In this document: positions 22,532 through 36,000 of the stretch, piece after piece | Numbering within the stretch: the stretch's first letter is position 1 | Layout: each line of letters opens with the position of its first letter | Source of the DNA: Cryptomeria japonica | Taxonomy: Eukaryota > Streptophyta > Pinopsida > Cupressales > Cupressaceae | DNA: 64,000 nt | Assembly: GCF_030272615.1 (NCBI RefSeq) | Contig: NC_081412.1 | Location: 546,912,202-546,976,201 of the forward strand | Direction: 5' to 3' | Translations under genes and position numbers: made by a program | The notes under the pieces: generated by a model | What the model saw: the letters and a program-made list of their open reading frames with translations, nothing else | Databases searched by the model: none | What the model was told of the DNA's origin: nothing

Positions 22532-24250
22532 TAGTGAAGGTAAACTAATATAAAATAGGAACTTACACTTCAACTATAATCCTAAAATTAACCAAGTTGA
22601 GATTTCAATAATATAAATAACTATAACAAGAATGAATAGAGAATACAAGAAATCAACACATAAAACACTATTTATGTGGACAAACCCTTTTAAAAAACTC
22701 CACCAAAAAGAGAGGTCCAAATATTTTATTACCTTCATAAAAAATATTATATATAACCTTTTTATATCTCTTTAGTCTTCAATCATTTCACACCTACAAC
22801 AAAAAAATTGTACTTACTAATACCTCCCTTACCACCTATTCTATAGTACTCTCACTCCCTAAATAGGACACTCAGTTAGGTTTCACATCCCAACAACTTC
22901 ATTGAAAGAATATATGAAATAACTATTATCCCAATCTAAGTTACAACTCACTATCCAAAATTGACACATAGTTTGTCGACATCACAAGGTATTCAACTAT
23001 CTAAAAATGATTCCATGAGTCCAAAACAATCTCATGGGATGTTAGACGTCCAAAACCATCAAAACCACTAAGACGCCTTTCTAATAAATAGTAAATCATT
23101 ATTGATAAATAGTTAATTAGTATCTGTAATAAAAAACTAATTGTCATGTACTATTCGATATAGGAAAGAGATGGACTAAGCCATATATTAATTTAACTAG
23201 AACCAACCTCTCTTCCATAAAACATTGGAATACAAACTGACCTAAGGTGTTTAGCTTAGTTAACTCTTCTCCAAGAGAGAAAAACTACTTGGCTTCTATT
23301 CCTTTTTTATGAAGAATATTGATAGATTAAGATTTTATCTAATTAGGTCCTAAAACATGTTTTGATTACTTGGTAAACTAGTGAAAAAAAATTTAGATAG
23401 ATAAGAAGAAATAGATAGTTACAAAAATGGCGTAAAGACACAAAGGTGTACCTATAGCTAAAAGTAGAGGGATTTTGTGGTAGACTAATTCATTGGGTGC
23501 CCTTGTTGTGAAGTTGTACAAAACTGATTTTTCTATGTAGATATTTTATATGTAGACTCAAAACTCCTATCTCCTAAAAAATAATCTAAAATAGGCAGGA
23601 ATTAGGGTATCAGGTGCCCCTGTTCTAAGGTTTTCTCCCAAATTTTTGATGATGATCTCTATTGCTGTAAATCGCATCTTACTATACCTTTCCACTATCA
23701 CAAAATTTTAGATTTGTCACTACATAATCAAAAAGAGAAGAAGAATCATTGTGGCTATACAAATTGTTCTTTCCTTAATCAAGCCCCTGCTTTGGTATTC
23801 CTACCTCCATGAATAACCAAATTGATACTCGAATAAAGTGTGTGCTCTAATCCTTAAGTGTGTCTAAGATTACGAGGAGTAGTAACATGCATAAACTTAA
23901 AAAGGATATCCTACTAAAGTGTGTTAGACTGGATCCCTAGGTGATTCAAAGAAAGGTGGTTTAAAACTAACTCAAGAGAGAATAATATGCATAAAGGATA
24001 ACAAATAAAAATAAATCATATCTATAGATTAAAAATTAAAAATCTTAGAATAATATATAAGAATACCAAACCCTTAAGGAGAGTTAGAAGTTGATCATCA
24101 ATCAGTATTTTCTATCATCCCTCAACATTTCTTGAGGCTTCAATCATCTTTTAATAATGTTGAGTGATTAATATGGATGAATATTTTATATAACATTTCA
24201 AAATTTAGAAAATTTAATGTATAATTTTGGAGAGATTTTATATCATTACA
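22532..24250 (-). repeat. 3' LTR of the nested minus-strand copia
   Basis: It aligns by eye with 40152-43375 after the solo LTR is removed. Shared blocks include TAATATAAATAACTA, ATCAACACATAA, CCAAAATTGACACATA, AAGACG-CTTT and a GGT-TT-C-ACCTCCAT block near 23792. Divergence is high, so the insertion is old. The right limit is approximate. Confidence 0.6.
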
Positions 24251-24879
24251 ATCATGTGTCAAAATAAGAAAATGTACTAGCTTATATATGTATCACACGG
24301 TTAATTTTGACAAAAAAATGACATATAACACTCAAATACAAAAAAATGAGACTATATTTTAAAATGTAAGGCTGACACTTCAAATTCAAACATTTTGGAG
24401 ATATTTTGGTAGGACTATGGACCTAGGTACCCTAGTCATCCCAAAATGAGCTCTCTAAATGGGAAACATGAGTGTCAAGGCTTGTAAAATATAATGTGGT
24501 CCCATGTTTGACATTTGACAAAGATTTAAGTGTGAGGTAAATGATAAATATTTAAGGTAGCGTAAGACACATATTGTCGAGTTGGGGATAAGGCCAAAGC
24601 TAAAAATGTTCCTAAAATTATCTAAGGGAATGTAATCTAAAGAAAGTAATAAGAAGAGTGTGAAATTGTACTCTTATTATCCCAACTAATCTAAAGAGTC
24701 TTTAAATCAAAACTAATACATGTGCACAATATTTGTAATCAAACTACCTCCGTAAAGACATGAGAAGTAACAATATACTCTACTTTGGTGTTGGATAAAT
24801 AAAATGTAGATTACCTCTTACTCATCCAACTCATTTATTCTCCAAAAATAAAGTAACTACATATCCACACTTGTGGGAT

Positions 24880-26534
24880 TTCAACTATTCAAGCCTCCTA
24901 CCCAAAGAAAATCAACACAATCTTACATGTCCAATTTCTTGGCCACATTGTTAGTACTCAAATAAACCATTGTATACATCAAAATTCCTATTGCACTAGG
25001 ACATGGCATATTATAAATATATTCTAAACCATATTAATTATTGGAATAAATATATAATGAAATATTAGTACCAACTAGTAAATGAATTCTAACTAGTGTA
25101 TAATCTTGATTACTAAATCTATTCAAAATACTATCAACAATTTTTTATAACCATTAAGTTTACTTGCCTAGTCTCTCCATAGAATTTTTATTCAGCCAAT
25201 ATGTACCTTCCTACTCTTATATATTTCATCTCAAATGCTCCTAAAATTTGAGCTTTCAACTCAATAATTATACCTTTGATGTTACTAAAAGTAACATATC
25301 ATCCACATATAAGTCAATAATTAGTTCATGACCATGAATACATCTAATGTAAACACAATGATACTCCTGAAGTCTTAAAAACCTAACTATAAAACAAATA
25401 AATTAAACTTTTGATACAATATGATTACTTTAATCCATAAAGAGACTATTTTAAATTATAAACCAAGTGTTCATTCCCCTTTACCTCAAAAGATTTAGGA
25501 TATTTTATGTAAATTTCCTCTTCCAAGTATCCATGCAAATATATCTAGTTTAAACAACTATTTTCTCAATTTCAAAACCATTAGGAGCATAAATGGATAA
25601 AGAAAAAATAATAGAGTGTAATTTATCAATACAAGAGGATATTTTATCAAAATCAACTCCTTCTCTCTAAGAATATCCATTCGCCACCAATCTAGTTCTG
25701 TACATCCCCAATTAATTGTCTGCTCCAAAAAAATTGTTGTACACTAACTTACATACAATGACCTTCCTTCCTTTAGACAAATGAATGAGATCCTAGATAG
25801 ACAAGAGTTTGAGTCAATTATCTCCTCAAACATGGGTTTTTTCCGAAACTCGCTATCATCTACAAGGATAGAATCTCTATATGATATAGTTTTGTAATCT
25901 ATAACAAAATTTTGGTGGGTTATACCTATCAACTAGATCTAATAATTTTGTAGATATTCTAAGAACAAGAGTATGGGGCTCTTTTTGTTCTTGATATTTC
26001 TTAACGTATTATTTTTTGTCTTCCTTATTTAATTTTCTCAAATTCTATTCACTTCAACTCTCTTCTTCCACTTCCTCATCATTCCTAAATTAATCTATTT
26101 ATTTTTCTTAGGCTACATCTTCTCTTTTAGTCTCAAAATGCAATCTCCTTTCCTTTTCTTTATATATTGACTACTCCATGTTAGAAATATTTCTAAGCTC
26201 CCTTAAAATCATATCTCTATAATAAATAATTGTATTGGTTAGTAAACTCTAAAGCTTATAAATTTTAACATTCACATCATGTCGAATAAAAATATAAATT
26301 CTAAATTTTGGATCTAATTTAGATTATTTTATATTTAGGGACATGAACATAAAAACCTTAAATCTAAGATATATGGTTTCATAACTATCCACACTTCATA
26401 AGATGTTAAATCAAGAACTTTACAAGGAGAACTTTTATTGAGAAAAAATTAGTATTCACAACTTTCTTAAAATATATGTTTTGTTGTGAACCACTTAACA
26501 TACTTTGGCTCTTTCCATAATAATTTAATTCATC
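24880..26534 (-). pseudogene. Copia integrase C-part, reverse transcriptase and RNase H
   Basis: On the minus strand, just left of 26535, the frame reads MLSGSQQNIYFKKVVNTNF, matching the MLK...W-EAV-TA-YLLNR region downstream of the integrase core. The reverse transcriptase signature HELIIDLYVDDMLLL lies at about 25295-25330 (YVDDM at 25295-25309). MPCPSAIGILMYTMVYLS near 24975-25020 corresponds to the YASA-GSLMYAM block between reverse transcriptase and RNase H. Many stops and frameshifts are present. Confidence 0.75.
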
Positions 26535-27788
26535 ATTTCTATTAGAAAATAGTGTCTAACTTAACATTAGTTTCTTGTTAGTTCTTAGTTGTTAGGTGGT
26601 TATGGGCAGTTGGATGGTTGAAATAAGCCTGGTTTAATTGATATTGATCAATGAATGTTTATTTGTAGATTTGATATTTTCTTAATTCTCTAACATTTGG
26701 TGTCAAAGCAGATTTCAAAAGAGGCCTCTCTAGTTTTCATATCCTACACCCCTCCGCAACACAATTACCTTTTCCCATCCCCATTCACTTGTTGTAAGTA
26801 AAGTCAAGTGGTGCAAACGAAAGGACTAACAAGATCTCATGCACCTCATGTTAAATCTGGAGCTTGTAGCATCCACACTTCTTGCGTGCTCCTCCTAACG
26901 AACTTGTTGGCTTCTGGCATTCGTGTGTATTGTCTTTCTCTTCCATTGTGTGCATTCTTTAGCAGGTTTTTTCTTCCATTTTGTTCGTTGTGTTTCATGT
27001 GTAGTTTGTTTTTTTTTTGTTTTTTTTCTCTCTCGATCAAAAGCTTTTGTGAATAGTTTATATGTGGATAATTTCTATGAAGAATTAGAAGTTTATATGA
27101 GGTAACAAAGCTAGCAGATGAGATTTCATAATGCATCTTGGCTGCAAAGAAATATTAGAGATCGTAATCCACAGAAACCTTGATGGGTTTGTTGTAAGCC
27201 ATAATAACAACTACGCAAACATTGTCTACCAAAGCTTTATGACACAGGCAAGCTAAATTCCCGGTTCTTTCGTAAGAAAAGAAGGCACTTTGAATGTGCA
27301 GAGGACGTGACCATATTGCAGTTGATTGATTCGCCCTCTGAAATTGAAAGTTTTGTAAATGTTGGAGGTTTGAGGGACTGAAGGTGTCTCTGCAGAAAGC
27401 ATTTACATTTATCTCTGTCTATAATGCAATGGAATCTCCAAACAAAGAAGTCTGCACAAGGATAACTTTTATTCATTCAGATGTTGTCGAGAAAGACATG
27501 TCAATCATTGATATTGTTTCATTTAAATGTCTAGAAAGATACAATGGATTTAAAAATAGACAGCTCTAAACCATATCCTAAACAACATATTAAACCTAAA
27601 AAATATCAATCAATTCTAAATATTTAACAATTTTAAACTTAAAAGTCAAAACTTAATGTGTTCATATTACCACTGAAAAGTAGAACAGCTAAAGAGCTCT
27701 CTAACTTCCTCCCTCTAATAGCATGAGTTAAGGTAGGAAGTTAAGGCAAAGAGCTGTAAACCTAGTATTGAGTCTCAAGCACATTGCC

Positions 27789-28070
27789 ATGTCTATTTCA
27801 AAAGAACTTCTGCTCGAGCTCACCAACAACAATAGAAATCTATATCGGGAATGGCTTCGAAGAGCCAAGTTTGTGGATCACAAGCGAGGTAATACCGAGC
27901 TAGTTGTTGATATGGTTCGATAACAATTCAAGAAAAATATGCATGAAACAAAAAAAGAAAAGGTCCAAAAGATGAAGAACTCTGCTGCAAAAGGCCTTCA
28001 ATTACATGCTTTTTGAAACTGAAAAAATGATGGAAAGAGAATTTTTTAATCCCAAGGGGACACTTCAGAT
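27789..28070 (+). pseudogene. Captured LYR-motif (Complex1_LYR-like) protein fragment
   Basis: From the ATG at 27789 the frame reads NLYREWLRRAKFVDHKRG, then a TELVVDMVR block, a TAA at 27921-27923, and QFKKNMHET and QKMKNSAAKGL. This has the LYR(E)xLRxAK start and the R..V..xFKKNxxET middle of small mitochondrial LYR proteins, which help assemble respiratory complexes or iron-sulfur clusters. A small deletion then shifts the frame; the copy at 44610 keeps KGLINDMLFET. No intron is seen, so it may derive from a spliced transcript. It lies inside an LTR element, suggesting gene capture. The exact family member is not identified. Confidence 0.5.
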
Positions 28071-28389
28071 ATTTTTAGATGGACACGGCTATCATTTTCA
28101 ATTCAATTTCTCGCTATTGTTCTGTTGCTGGTAGTGATCAATTAGAATCCCTTTCTATCGGCTTTACAAATATAATTTGCTAATGTGGGAATAAAACCCT
28201 CGTCACCAACAATCGTTATAAAAGCATTTCTTATCGCAAAAGATCACATTTCCTATTCAAGATGGTATGTTGCCTTTTTTTCTATAAATTGATTTTAGGC
28301 TGGAGGAGATTTCTATCAACAAGACATTGAATGATTGAGTTCATTCTTATAAAGGAATGCTAACTACTTCGCAGTTAGAGAAATATGTT

Positions 28390-30099
28390 GTCAACTTTAA
28401 TGTCTGGGAATATGTATTGTCACTTAATCTAGATCGGAGATGAATGTATTGTGATTTTATGTATATCAAATGACAAAATGATGTGATGTTGATGGCAGTA
28501 TGTTGAAGACATGGTGAAAAGGTTGTTCTTTGGTGTAGTAGTCATTTTCCGAGGCTTAATAGTTGTTTGATTATTTGTTCGGAGTCAATGTTATGTGATG
28601 CTTATGACATGTTCATGTTGAAGACACTTGCTTTAAGTTTACGTGCTTTGGAAAAGACTTTGTAACTGTGTTGATACAGTTTCACATCTAGCAATTGAAG
28701 AAAATTTGCCTAAGTGTTGAATCTGTTAGATTACTTGTGTTTGTTGATTAGTTCCTAAATCTGTATTTCTCTGCGGTGCATCATATTGTTGTATGGATTT
28801 GGATTTTATCTTTGTGCTGGATATTATGCATGATATCAAGTTTTTAGTTAATTTGATCACCTACAAAATAAGTTATGAACCTTTGATCCTTCAGTCCGAG
28901 TCTGTCAAATGTATGCTTTTAGATCATACTAAAAACTGTTTTGCATTCTCTCGCATGAATAGTTGTGATAGCGCAATTTTGGGAACATGTTGTAACTTCT
29001 GTTTTGGACATGTGGTAAGATTTCTAGGTTGCTTGGTGAAATGTTGAGAGGATTATGGTTTACTGTTATTTCTGAGTTTATAGGTGTTACAAAATGCTTA
29101 ATAGTTTAGTAGTCCACTACTTGCATATTGACTTCCAATGTTCAATGATCTCGGGAAATGGATTTAAGATGGTTTTTGTTGGGCCACATGTCATCCTTGG
29201 TGATCCACATTATGTTTTGGTGGTCAGTTGAGCCAAATATCAGTCCTTAATATGCAGTTATATTACTTGTGGCCACCCGATGTGTTCCTATGATTGCAGG
29301 TGGTTTAGATATTTTTCTCTTGTGTTGGAACATGGCTTGATGGTGTTTTATGATGCTGTTGAGGTTGACCATGTGCTAGGTTGCTCCACAACTATTTTGA
29401 AGAAGATATATTATGTTTTTGGGCCAAGTTATGTCTTGTCGTGCATGTTTTGCCTTTTTTGGTCCTAGTTGGCTGAATTAATAAAGGTTTTTTAGATGAT
29501 GCAAAGGGTATTTAAGGAACCAAAAAAATTTGAATTATGTGAATAGTGTGTGAGATAAATATATAGTGTGAATATCAAAATTAATGTGCAGTTTATGAAG
29601 TGCTTCAAAGTCTGTGTTATAGAATCAGTTTTTGTGCTTTAAATTGGATTACAATATCAACATATGAGATGTTTTTTTGACCAGAATCAAACCAATATTA
29701 TTCATTGTAATATTGTGATGTTGTATCTTGCCTTGAAGAAACGATCTTTAATCCACAAGTCCTTGTATCTTGCCCTATGACAATGTGCCTAAAACAAATA
29801 TTGTAACAATTATGGGTGTGTGTGTGTGTGTGTGTGTTTACTTTATACAAAACTATATTGAAATAATTTTTTAAATTTTTATTAAAATTACAAACGTAAA
29901 ATACACAAAAGAATATACATTTTATTAGTTTACATTATCTCAAAATTCAAAACATATATTTAACTTTCTATTGAATCAATTTAAAAAAATTGAATCAGAA
30001 TTGACCATTTCCTTTATAGAAGTTTGACACAACTTTGCAATTTTACCTATATACATATACCTAAATACATACATATATACATACATACATACATATATA
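28390..30099. other. Interior of the short-LTR element, no gene recognised
   Basis: AT-rich, with short open frames only. A (TG)n run lies at 29814-29837 and a (ACAT)n/(AT)n microsatellite at 30047-30099. Confidence 0.5.
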
Positions 30100-31451
30100 T
30101 GATGGAATACTAGTGTAAATGAGAGGGGGGGGAGGGCGGGTGAATCGGTGACAAGTTAAAAACTTTCAATTTAACTCTTGGTTCAACTTTTGAAAGAATG
30201 TAGCTGAATTGCACATGAACTGAGGACATAAGTTTATAGCAGCAAAAGCAAAGATATTAAATGGCACATCAAAATGTAAAGCTCAAAGTTCACAAAAGAT
30301 AACACAATGATTTCATGAGTGGAAAACCCTCATGGGGAATAAAAACCTCTCGTAAAATGCCTCGCTGGCTTAATAAAAAAATGTCTTACTGGTTAATACA
30401 ATATGCCTCACTGACATCACAAGAGATGAAGTCTCATTGACTTACAAGTACATTTTGAACTGGAAAAAAAATGTTTTATACAAAGATAGACCTCTATTTT
30501 CTATACAAGGGAAATTTATCCCTCACTCTGAATACAAATTTTACTTCAACAAGTTTTCAGGAATAGGAATCACCGCTCGAACATTATATCTTCATAATTC
30601 ATAATGGTCTTAAATTTTAGTGCAGAACCCTTTTGACTAAATATTTTCAAGATATACATATACTAATCTTCTCACACTTATCTCAGAATACCTACTATAA
30701 TATTATCCATTCAACAACCAACATTAGGGAACCTTTGCACCCTTTTTTTATATTACACCAAAATGAACCACTTCTCTCAACTATAGTATCCTCGATATTA
30801 ATAATTGATTAGTTACAAATCTGCCTGCTTCGTTTCTCAGAAAATTGTTTTCAAACTATTCCTCTCAAATTGAAAACTCCCTGTTAATTACAAACAAAAA
30901 ATTCATTACAAAATACTTGTTTGTCTGTTTAAACATGCTTGTTCAAAGAAGTGTAAAGTCTATTTGTTGATTAAGCAGATTGACCTTCGGCAATGTCTCA
31001 TTGAAATTTATTTTATCGATGAAAGATATAATTAAGATTAATGGCTTAACATGTCTCAATGAATATCAAAGGTTACACCAAAATCCAGCTTTTCACCATA
31101 GCACACTAACTATCTTATTGATATCATAGCTTGTCAATAAGAAGAGCGACTTCGGCTACCGGCCTGAAGCATCTTACCGAATTCGACTGTCAGACGAAAT
31201 CTCACATATCGCCAAGACCACTCTAATGTCATATCGATATGGTAACTCATCGGAGATAGATGTGATTGTGGCTAACTTATTGGAGAGTCTTACTCAACAC
31301 TAAAGTCACATTGAAATCCTTTTTCAACAGGACCACTTCACCATCTCACCGAACCAGAAAGTCATTGCCAAGAAATGGGACTTCGACTAACTGCTCAACA
31401 CAAATTGGTGAAAACCAAAGTCACAATGAAATAGATCATTGCCAAGATGCA
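30100..31451 (-). repeat. Probable solo copia LTR, minus orientation
   Basis: It runs TGATGGAATAC...GCCAAGATGCA. Near its left end the minus strand has ATTCACCCGCCCTCCCCCCC, like the C-rich block just before the end of the LTRs at 41636 and 54724. AAAACCCTCATGGGG at 30325 matches the U5-type block of those LTRs. It sits between two microsatellite stretches, as if inserted into one array, so no target duplication can be read. Confidence 0.5.
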
Positions 31452-31796
31452 GAAATATATATATATATATATGTGTCTATATATGTATACTTCTATATAT
31501 ATCTCTCTATATACATATACATATACATACATACATACATACATACATATGTGTATATATGTGTATACACACACACATACACATGTATGTATGTATGTAT
31601 CTATGCACACACAGACACACATACATACATACATATTGTGCTAGTTGTTGTCTTTGAGTGGTGCATTCTTTATCTTATCTTTACTTCTCCAAATCTAATT
31701 TTGATGTTTTATGGGTTAATGAATGAATAAATTCAAGTGTATGTTGATATACCCCACCCCCTGGTATCTAGGTATATATTATATACCTACATATAA

Positions 31797-31842
<46 letters not shown>

Positions 31843-32185
31843 ATACATATACATATATATACATATATATATACACATATACATATATATACACATATAC
31901 ATATATATGTATATGTGTATATATACATAGATACATAGATAGATATATACATAGATACAAATATAAACACACACATACACACACACACATATGTGTGTGT
32001 GTGTGTGTGTGTACATATACATACATACATATTGTGAGTTGTTGTCTTTGAGTGGTACATTCTTTATCTTATTCTTTACTTCTCCAAATCAAATTTTGAT
32101 GTTTTATGGATCAATGAATGAATAAATTTTATGTTGATTCACACCCCCCTCCCCCCCCTTCCCCAGTATCTAGGTATGTTCAACA
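31452..32185. repeat. TA/TG/CA microsatellites with a duplicated 150-bp block
   Basis: Long ATAC, GTAT, CA and TG repeats (31457-31635 and 31800-32030) alternate with a unique block starting GTTGTCTTTGAGTGG. That block occurs at about 31646 and 32040. Both copies continue to a C-rich stretch and AGTATCTAGGTAT or GGTATCTAGGTAT, so a unit of about 395 bp is duplicated in tandem. The open frames over the repeats (Tyr/Ile/His runs) are not genes. Confidence 0.85.
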
Positions 32186-32487
32186 AATTAGTATAATAAG
32201 GATAAGGGTGATTGTTTGTGAGGATACATTATTGATGAAAATCAACATCCAATGAGATTTATTTAATTGAAGTAGGGAAACCATAAAATTTCCTATGTTG
32301 GCACTAAAGAGGGTTGTTAGAAAATAGTACTTAGTGTAAGATTAGTGTCTTGTTAGTTGTGAGGTAGTTATTGGTAGTTAGATGGCTGAAAGGTTTAATA
32401 AGCCAATGCAATGTAATGGTTTAATTTATTTTGATGAATGAATATTTATTCATTGATTTTAGATTTTCTCCATTCTCCAACACTTTC

Positions 32488-33007
32488 TATCACACCATCC
32501 TATTGAGAAAGGTACAAAGTAATTTTCTACCTAACAATAATTACATGGTTACAAAACTCATCAAAATATTTTGAACAATAGTATCCTTTGTTGTTACATC
32601 TTAAGACATTTATCTTACAATTTAATTGCATCTTAAATAAGACTTTAAATTATTTAATCATAGTGAGAACATCATTATTCATGTTTCATAAAATAACTCT
32701 AGGTAAAATTTGAAACATCATCAATCATGACAAAAATATCTAAATTTTACAATAGATTCAATATTTGGACTAGACTAAAACATCTTTAAAAAAATCATTA
32801 ATTTAATCTTCGATTTATTACCATCCAAAGGAAAATATGCTTTATTGTTTTTTACCAAAAACAAAATGTTTACAACAATAAAAATTAGTCAAAAAATAAG
32901 CATAATATCTAACGAATTTCTATTTAAGATAGTTTTCAAACCAAACTCACTTATGTGGCCCAATCTATGGTGCTACAACATACATGTATTTTTAATTTTA
33001 TTATTTA
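32488..33007 (-). pseudogene. Copia pre-integrase domain and integrase first half
   Basis: On the minus strand the block CKHFVFGKKQ (near 32860) is the end of the GAG-pre-integrase zinc-binding domain. DIFVMIDDVSNF (near 32720) is the first catalytic Asp region. CAATAGGATGGTGTGATAGA at 32488-32507 corresponds to QQNGVIE, with a stop. Frames shift several times. It is bounded on one side by the short-LTR element and on the other by the 5.8-kb insertion. Confidence 0.7.
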
Positions 33008-33012
33008 CATTG

Positions 33013-36000
33013 TGTTGATCCTAATTGTAAATTTGACAACTATAATTCTTCTTCGTTTCCATGTAAAAATGGGTCAATTTAGTGTGAATGGTTCGTCATA
33101 TATTTGGATGTATTCATAAAAAAAGGAATATACGTGAATTCCCAAAGTTCGCCCAAGCTTTAAAAGTCATAATTGTACTTCACGCTATGATGGTGAAGGG
33201 TCACAAATCATGTTTTTGAGAAAATCGAGAAACTCTTTGTATTTGTATTTGCAATCCTATGAACATTTTCAAAGTAAAGGATATGATTCAAAGTAACATG
33301 TTGACTTCTAAACTTTAAGTTAAATGATCCCTTGAATTGCCAATAAATGAATGATAATATTGTATTGTCTTGGATTGCTATTGGCATTTTCAAAGAGTTT
33401 AAAGTAAAACATGATCATCAACGGTCTAAGCTGGCAATTGACCAAGTATTAGCGACAGGTTAGTAGAATAATCAAAGCGTCCATATCCACCAAGTTCAAA
33501 AAGTGAGTTGATTGTTACCGCTAAGTTGGTGAATAACATAAGTGACCGATATGTTTCTTCAGATAATCACGCAAGGTTTAAATATTGACAACTTCTTCAT
33601 CGGTGAGTTGGCCAACTTTAACAAGTTACCAAACATTTCATCCTCTCTATTCTCATCGGCAAGATGTGAGTATTTCAAAAGACAACGCCTTCCCCTTGAA
33701 TGTCCATCTGGCGGATTGAATACACCACGTGGCTTGTGAGAGATAACAAAGTCAGTTTGTAACTACCTCCGCCATCTGCTTTGCATGCTGATAGATATGC
33801 ATGCTATCGTGCTCCCTAACTCCACTCACAGGTATTGAAGATGAGATGTTTGAGTGCCTTGTATTCTGCAGGGACGTGGTATGTGTATCAGATGGTTCTC
33901 TTCAAAGCAATGTAAAGTATAAACGCCAAAGTTTAAATGCCTGTCATTGCAATAAAAACAGTTGTGAATAATATTTCGCCAGCCTACAACCAAATTCCAT
34001 GATTTTCTGCCAGTAATCTCCTTGCTCCCACAGCATGCCTTGAGGAGATGTCATTCTCAGCACATGATTGTTATTGTTGTGCAATGTGAATATGTTGATA
34101 AGAGTTTAAGAAAGTGCAATGTGTATTCCGCCACCTTAGACGATATTGTTTCTCCTTAGCCATCAATGATATTGCTTCTATTTGTATTTTGGTGATGTCG
34201 TTTGTCTCACATCGCAATTAGAAGTGCTCCGGTCGACTTGCAACATTTCAGAGAAGATGTCATCTTACAGATACCTACTATAGGCAAAGGGTTCTCCAAA
34301 CGTAAAGAATAGATATGCATGATTACTTTCTGCACTGGCAGAGTAATGTGTTATAAAAGAGCTTTAAAGACTTCCTTGTGATTAAAGAGGAACTTATGTA
34401 AGTTTCAGTTCAAATCGATATCATTCATGCATTGAAGAATACTAGGTCAGTTTACTTCAAAACCTATGCTCGCTATCACAAGGAACTTTAAATATGTTAT
34501 AAGTATTCTTTCCAAATACAGATTGAAGGAGGAGTTGTATCAAATATCATGAAATATGGAGAATGAGAGATATGATTTACTTAATAAACTATCCCAAAGA
34601 AACGTAATGCAATGATTCTAATAGTAGCACGGTGTTGTTTTAAATGATCTTTCAAGCTTTCAACCCTATGGGATAAGAGGGAGTCAAGAGATATTTTTAA
34701 ACATTGTTTACAAATTTCTAATTTGCTGCAATTGGTAATAAAAAGACGCTTTAGAACTTCTTAGTATAAGAATCTGCAAAACACATCATCATGAAATACA
34801 AGGCTCAAGAGTATGAGTATGCCCCGATGATCACCACCATGATTCCAGAGGTTCATGATACCAAGATTGGGCACATAAATTTGTAGGAGATCAAAAAGTT
34901 CTTCATGGAAGGTGACAGATCAAAATTGTCTTGTAGAGTGGCAGGAAGCGGCTTGATTAAAGCAGCATGTTTTCCCATATTAATTCAATGTACAGATTTG
35001 GTACTAGAATGCTCAAAAAGATATAATCCAGATGCGAGAGAGATAAGAGCTGCAGACGGATCCTTAATGGCCAAAATTGACGGAATTTCAATAGCTATTA
35101 TTCTTCATTTGCCATATAAGGAAAAGTTCACTCACATTGATAAGCAAAAAACTTACAAATACTTCAGCGATAATAGAAGCAAATGCCTCAACAATCTGGC
35201 TAAAGAATGGATGGTCGCACCACGAGGAGGACAGTCTCAGCTTCCAAAAACACTCCATCATTCTTTTTTCATCAAAGAGATTTGTTACTTGATTTTGTTA
35301 CTCCATAGAGTGACAGGAAGTCCTGACTCCACTGAGTTTGAAATGTGGATGTATCTCTTCATAACAGTCATCTCTGTTGGTAAGCAATTCATTGACTGGG
35401 GCCATCTCATCAATAACTGCATACATGACCAGTTAGTGCACTTCAAAACAAGTCAAGGCTTCCATATGATCTCTTACTTGATATATGCTATTGCTAATTT
35501 GAGGTCATGGCTAGGGTTAAGTACTAATGGTGTCCTAAATCAAGAAACTCAAGTTTACCATTATTACAAGCAATTGCAACTTGAGGAAAGCTTTGTGTAT
35601 TTCAGGCGCGTGAATGATGCTTTCACAATGTGGGCAGTAAGGTTATTACAAGGAGACATTGCCACTAGAATATCAAAGGAAGTCGCTAAATTGATAAAGA
35701 AATATGGAAGTTTCTTCATCCAGTTTCCAAGATTTACCTATCTTCGAGTAGGAGGATTTGAAGGTTATCCACACAAGCTACCCAGATATGTTGATGATAA
35801 GCTCATTTTAGTTAAGCTTTGTCGGCAATTGGTTTCAGTTCAAAATAAATGTAGAGATAGAAAGAATAAAGGGGTAGCTTTCCCTATTTGTCTCGGGCAC
35901 TATAGATGTGAGTCAAGTTCAAGAGCAGATGAGGCAGAAAAAGCTTTATCCAAGGTCAATTTGTATCCATACTAGATGAGGTTCCCTTTTGATAGAAAGG

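Larger units (their letters stand above)
26540..32482 (+). mobile_element. Plus-strand retroelement with short LTRs, inserted in integrase
   Basis: The left LTR (26540-26695) and right LTR (32315-32482) are about 156 and 168 bp and alignable: TGTTAGAAAATAG ... CTCCAACA, with the left start mutated to TATTAG. TGGTGTCAAAGC, a primer-binding-site variant, follows the left LTR. AAAGAGGG, a polypurine tract, precedes the right LTR. The flanks ATTTC and CTTTC look like a 5-bp target duplication with one change, and they join GVIE(R) to RND of the host integrase. No gag or pol is recognisable inside. It carries an LYR-motif-like gene fragment, microsatellites and another LTR. A partial copy lies at 44610-45456. 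Confidence 0.7.

Noticed and set aside
20575-22553. Series of minus-strand and plus-strand frames of 60-160 codons
   Set aside because: They overlap on both strands in a GC-richer repeat, show no domain and contain no reverse transcriptase motif.
26808-27105. Hydrophobic Cys/Phe-rich frame, possible membrane protein
   Set aside because: It rests on T-rich sequence, has equally long alternatives in other frames, and has no conserved block or counterpart.
31266-32060. Tyr/Ile/His-rich open frames on both strands
   Set aside because: They are translations of TA/CA/TG microsatellites with no unique coding content.
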